NCBI RefSeq assembly: GCF_000276665.1
Contig: NW_004955433.1
Span: 11,516,962-11,580,961 of the forward strand
Direction of reading: 5' to 3'
Length of the DNA stretch: 64,000 nt
Source: Chinchilla lanigera
Taxonomy: Eukaryota > Chordata > Mammalia > Rodentia > Chinchillidae
Shown here: piece by piece, positions 59,984 through 64,000 of the stretch
Numbering within the stretch: position 1 is the first letter of the stretch
How the letters are laid out: every line of letters starts with the position of its first letter
Translations under genes and position numbers: made by a program
Notes under the pieces: model-generated
Seen by the model: only the letters and a program-made list of their open reading frames with translations
Database searches by the model: none
Told to the model about the DNA's origin: nothing

Positions 59984-60812
59984 AGTAGTCCCTCCTTATC
60001 TTTGAGTTCAGTTTTTGCAGTTGCAGTTACCTGTGGTGAACTGCAGTCTGAAACTATTAAGTGGCAAATTCCAGAAATAAATACTTCGTTAAGTTTTAAA
60101 TTTCGTGACTTATTTGATCCATCTTGCATGTCTCTGTTTTCCTGAGAAACCACTTTGAAGATATCAATACATAATGCAACCACCATTGTTAATTTCCTAC
60201 CACTTTGTCTGTAACTCTGTATTGCTTGTATTGTTCTTATGCTATTTTGTAAATGGATGTCTGTTTGTTAATATGTTTTCTTTTTATTTTTAAAATAAGT
60301 TAAAAAAAAAGTACAAAAAAAAATTAATTTTATGACCCCTCTTGGAATAGTGTGAGGAAATCTCAGGGCATTCTACTCCTTCCCTCCAAGCATGTGAGTC
60401 CTCTCTTTGTCCAGCGTATCCATGCTATGTGTGCTGCCTGCTCCTTCCTTACTAGGTAGCCATTAGTTTCAGATCAGCTGTTGTTATATGGCAGTGCTTG
60501 TGTTCAAGTAACCCATATTTTACTTAATAGTGCCACAGTGCAAGAGTAGTGACGTTGGTAATTTGGATATGCTGAACAGGTGTAAAGTGCCTCCTTCAAG
60601 TGAAAAGATGAACGATAAGATATTGTTTTATTTTTATGATAAGTTATTATCAATCTCTTACTATGACTAATTTAAAAATTAAATTTTATCATAGGTACAT
60701 AGATGTAGGAAGAACGATATATATAGGATTCAGTAATATTCCTAGTTTCTGGTACCTACTGCGGGTCCTGGAGTGTATCCCCAATGATTATGGTGGAGGG
60801 GGCACTCCTGTA
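59984..60812 (+). mobile_element. Tigger1/MER2-like DNA transposon, internally deleted
   Basis: The left end TAGTAGTCCCTCCTTATC, then CCAGAAATAAATACTTCG; the right end GATATATATAGGATTCAGTA, TGCGGGTCCTGGAGTGTATC and GGGGGCACTCCTGTA. TA flanks, decayed inverted ends. A stretch ending near 60630 (TTGTGTTCAAGTAACCCATA, AGTGCAAGAGTAGTGACG) marks the start of the former transposase region, which is otherwise missing. Interrupted by a retroposon at about 60110-60322. Confidence 0.8.
60110..60322 (+). mobile_element. Short retroposon (copy 2) inserted in Tigger
   Basis: The segment from ACTTTGAAGATATCAATACA to TTTTTATTTTTAAAATAAG repeats 3114-3256. This copy extends about 40 bp further 5' (TTATTTGATCCATCTTGCAT). 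A-rich 3' end. Tigger sequence resumes after a repeat of its left junction (TTTTAAATTTCGTGAC versus TTAATTTTATGAC). Confidence 0.65.
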
Positions 60813-60849
60813 ATATAGTTAAGTTGTTTAGTTGCCAACATCACTCCCT

Positions 60850-61570
60850 CACCTAAAAAACAATCTTGTTGGTTTTTATTTTGATGAAGTCAAACTTACG
60901 GATAAATTTGGGAATTCATGATGTTCCATCTTCTTTTCCAAGAGCATAGTTATGTTTTTACATCTGTTATAACCTTTTTTTGCGCCCTACAATATCATTG
61001 TAAACATTTTTTAATAAATTAGGTGTCTGTTTATATTCTTAAAGTTATTAATTACTGTGATTTAATTTTGCAGCTAGCATTTTAAAATTTGCCTAATGAA
61101 TGGGATATATTTTCATCATTGACTTGCAGATAAATAATTATATCATCTGCAAATTTTTTTTTAATTTAAACATTTTATAGTCTCTTATTTTGTCTAAGTT
61201 GGGCCACTCTGTTAGACATCTCCAGAGGGCACCATTGGGTTGGCTCTTCCTCCCAGAATAAATCATTGTGGCACCACAACCTTTTCTAATTCTTAACTAC
61301 GGGAAGGTGTCTAATGTTTCCCTATTAAAAAATGATGCTGGCTTTGAGATTGAAATGGGTCTGTATTTTATCATGTCAAGGATATATTAATCTCTTCCTA
61401 TTTTGTTGAGATTTTTCTCATGAAAGGATGATATATTTTATCAATTATTTTTGTGTCACCAGAGTTATGACTCATAGCCTTTTAATTTTGTTTTGCTTTG
61501 CTCTATGAATATGATGAATTTGGATTTTGAGCTACCCTTGTAATCTCAAAACAAGTTTTACTTGGTTGTG
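60850..61570 (-). mobile_element. Probable old L1 ORF2 fragment
   Basis: AGATAAATAATTATATCATC, TTCCTATTTTGTTGAGATTT and GAAAGGATGATATATTTTAT resemble antisense L1M reverse transcriptase sequence. Very diverged. Confidence 0.45.
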
Positions 61571-62185
61571 GAATGTTGCTCTTTTAATGTGCAGCTGCAC
61601 TTGGATTCTGTTTTCTTAGATGTAAAAACTTTACATTGATGTTCAGATGTACCATTGATTTGGATATGTATGTGTTTTCTTTTTTTGGTTTTGATGCATA
61701 TTATTTTCATGGAAGGAATTTGGAAGTTACTATGCTCTTAAAAAATTTAAAGTACATTGAAAATATCCATTCTGTAATTGTGTAGTAGTGAATTCTTTGC
61801 AACTCCCTGTGTCTGTGTTTTTCTGTGGCAGAATTCTTTTGAGACCTTATTCTATGCTCTCTGTGGTTTGTTTAGCTCTTCTACTTCATCCTAAATTGCT
61901 TTTGGTAACTAATAGCATCCTTAAAAACTATCTATTTTATTAAGAATGTCTAATTTATTTACTTAGAATGGAACAAAATAACTTTTTATCTTCCTTGGTA
62001 TCAGTGGTTATTATCATTTTAATTATTGTTTTTGATGTGGATATACATGCTGTGATAAAAACATTTAATCTTTTGAAAAAATGACATAAAAGGAGGAAAT
62101 ATTTCTCTTAATATCCATACTTTACTAAAATACCAATTATTTCTAAGAAAACAATTGGTGTACTCAGAGGTTTAGTTTGCACGTT
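61571..62185. other. No recognised feature
   Basis: AT-rich intron immediately upstream of exon 4, possibly more decayed L1. Confidence 0.35.
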
Positions 62186-62195
62186 CTTTTCCTGA

Positions 62196-62396
<201 letters not shown>

Positions 62397-62399
62397 TAG

Positions 62400-63435
62400 T
62401 ATCTGTATTTAGATGATTGAGTACATATTTTCAATATGTCTTTTGAAATAAGTATTTTGAGTATGTTGTATTACTAATGGGTCATTTGTATGAGAACAGG
62501 TAAGTAGTTGTGTTTTGTTTTTTTAAGATATTGCTGAATTTTAAAAAGTTGCTTTTCTTTTCATTCTAAATGTTTAGTGTGTGTGGAGCTTTCAAATATA
62601 CTGTTTGCGTGGTTCTTCATCAGAACTACTAAGTCTTCCAGCTCAACTTATCAATGTAACTTTGAAAAACATTCCCATCTGTATGTTTTTTGTAGTGAGA
62701 ACATTTTTTCTAGGTCCCTCCGACCCCTCGACGTTGGTAGTAGTGGGAATGAATCAGGGCCAGGGTCTTGCTAAAATGTTTGGGGTGGCCTCAACTTCCT
62801 TGGCCTCCTGCAGCTACTTTTGCAGTTAGTTTTCTGTCAGAAACATTGACCTGAGGACAGGGTCTTTCTACTTGTCATTTGTTTGTTTGGGAAAGTGTTT
62901 CAATTATGATTAGCTTAACTGATGCTATGGAGCTTAAGCTTCTCTGCACTGTAAAGTTTTTGTTTTGTTTGGGGACTGTTTGTTTCCCAGTGCAGTGTCA
63001 AGCACTATCCTTTTTTGCCTACAAAGCTCCTTAGGGCTTATTCTCTACTTTGGCCCTAGTGCCTGATTATCCAAGGTTTATCTCATCCTGATCTGTCTGG
63101 GGAAATCGACTGATATGTTGGTTTTGGAGCTGAGAAGAACCAGGACTCAGCCCAGTGTTTATGACGAGTACTAATTCCTAGTTCATTAGGTATTTGTGTA
63201 GTCCTCTGTATTCTAGGTACAAGGTGAGGTCCTGGGGGAGATATTGAAGGTATGTAAATCTCAGTCCTTTCTTTGAAGGAATTTAGAATTTGCAAAGCTC
63301 TTTGACATTTTCTAGTTTTTAGTTCTTTACACATCAGTTTCTAGGTTCTTGTCGTTTCCACTTGCTACCTGTACTATTTTTTTTATTGTTTCTCTCTAAA
63401 TAAACTTGCTATTTTTTCTTGCACTGATATAAATG
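62400..63435. other. No recognised feature
   Basis: Start of intron 4; no named repeat or supported gene. Confidence 0.4.
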
Positions 63436-63439
63436 TATT

Positions 63440-63605
63440 TTTTACTTACACATTTATTGTGATGGGGATCAAACCCAAGTGTGTCCCAAGTGTGCTTGAG
63501 ACAGGATCTAACTAAATTACCCAGGCTGGCCTTGAAGTCAGGCTCCTTCTACCTCAGCCTCCTACTTAGCTGGTGTTTTAGACATGTGCCACTCATGGTT
63601 GTGAT
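63440..63605 (-). mobile_element. ID/B1 composite SINE
   Basis: A partial antisense ID (TGATGGGGATCAAACCCAAG) continues into antisense B1 (TTGAGACAGGATCTAACTAA, ACCCAGGCTGGCCTTGAAGT, ATGTGCCACTCATGG). The same type as 12125-12298. Confidence 0.72.
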
Positions 63606-64000
63606 ACATTTTTTTTAAAAGAAGATTTTATGTCACTATTTTAATGGAAAACCAGTATCACTTGGGCATAGCCGAAAGGGTTTTAGAAATACAAACATAG
63701 GAACACTAAAACAGTATTAAGTTCCTATTACTTTTCTTTGCTGGTGATCTCTGTCTTTCTTTTTAAAAAGAGAGATTAATAACTATTAGAGAAGTATCTG
63801 AGATTTCTTAATGTCTGCAGGAGGATTGGAAGGTGATTATGTGGAGACTTTTTCACACAGTGATTTAATGGTACTCAATGCTGTGTCCCCTTACCTCTTA
63901 AGTTCTCACGGGGCGATGGTTCCTACTTTTGTTGAACACTGATCTTAATCTGTTGCTTTAATTTACTGTTGCCTTACAGTGCACAGATGACTTACATACG

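Noticed and set aside
62577..62829. Small + strand frames shortly after exon 4
   Set aside because: Not in the FTO frame and not bounded by plausible splice sites; exon 5 of FTO (DLNATHQHC-like) is not present in the window.

Overview
This window is vertebrate, and specifically mammalian, genomic DNA: AT-rich, intron-dominated and full of interspersed repeats, with no bacterial-style gene packing. The only gene I can support is FTO, the Fe(II)/2-oxoglutarate-dependent RNA N6-methyladenine demethylase, on the + strand. Three coding exons are present: exon 2 (22254-22331), exon 3 (44625-45240) and exon 4 (62218-62361). Their splice phases fit together and give one continuous reading frame corresponding to about human residues 16-299. 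Exon 1 lies upstream and exons 5-9 downstream, so His307 and Arg316/Arg322 of the active site are not in view. Exon numbers and human residue numbers come from my knowledge of the family.

The repeats point to a rodent. There are many tRNA-derived ID-type SINEs, 7SL-derived B1-like SINEs with an internal duplication, and fused ID+B1 units, alongside old mammalian MIR, L2, L1M, Tigger, hAT-Charlie and MaLR copies. The ID consensus (GCGG...GCGCCTGCCTGGC...GGTACCGG) does not look like mouse or rat. A castorimorph (beaver or kangaroo-rat-like) or another non-murid rodent is my best guess, unproven. A 485-bp run of N (12923-13407) marks a draft assembly.

Layout. 1-22253: 3' part of intron 1, with a solo MaLR-like LTR, L1 fragments (4.5-5.3, 8.7-10.4, 11.6-11.9, 12.7-16.5 and 19.5-19.8 kb), SINEs, an 80-bp hAT-like mini-element and a short retroposon. 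22332-44624: intron 2, with a decayed sense L1 (about 24.1-29.4 kb) carrying later insertions, an L2 block (30.7-31.9 kb), and a long antisense L1 (33.0 to about 40.8 kb) interrupted by pyrimidine microsatellites and a solo LTR. 45241-62217: intron 3, with a second hAT-like element, a Tigger nested in a MIR and itself hit by a young ID SINE, further L1M fragments, and a Tigger1-like element hit by the same short retroposon as at 3.1 kb. It also has repeat-poor stretches that may be regulatory. 62362-64000: start of intron 4.

There is no operon, CRISPR array, rRNA gene or functional tRNA gene here. I found no new gene system. The most useful leads are the hAT-like mini-element family (three copies), a two-copy retroposon with clear target-site duplications, an 85-bp near-identical local duplication, a shortened loop in FTO, and two repeat-poor blocks that could be conserved enhancers.
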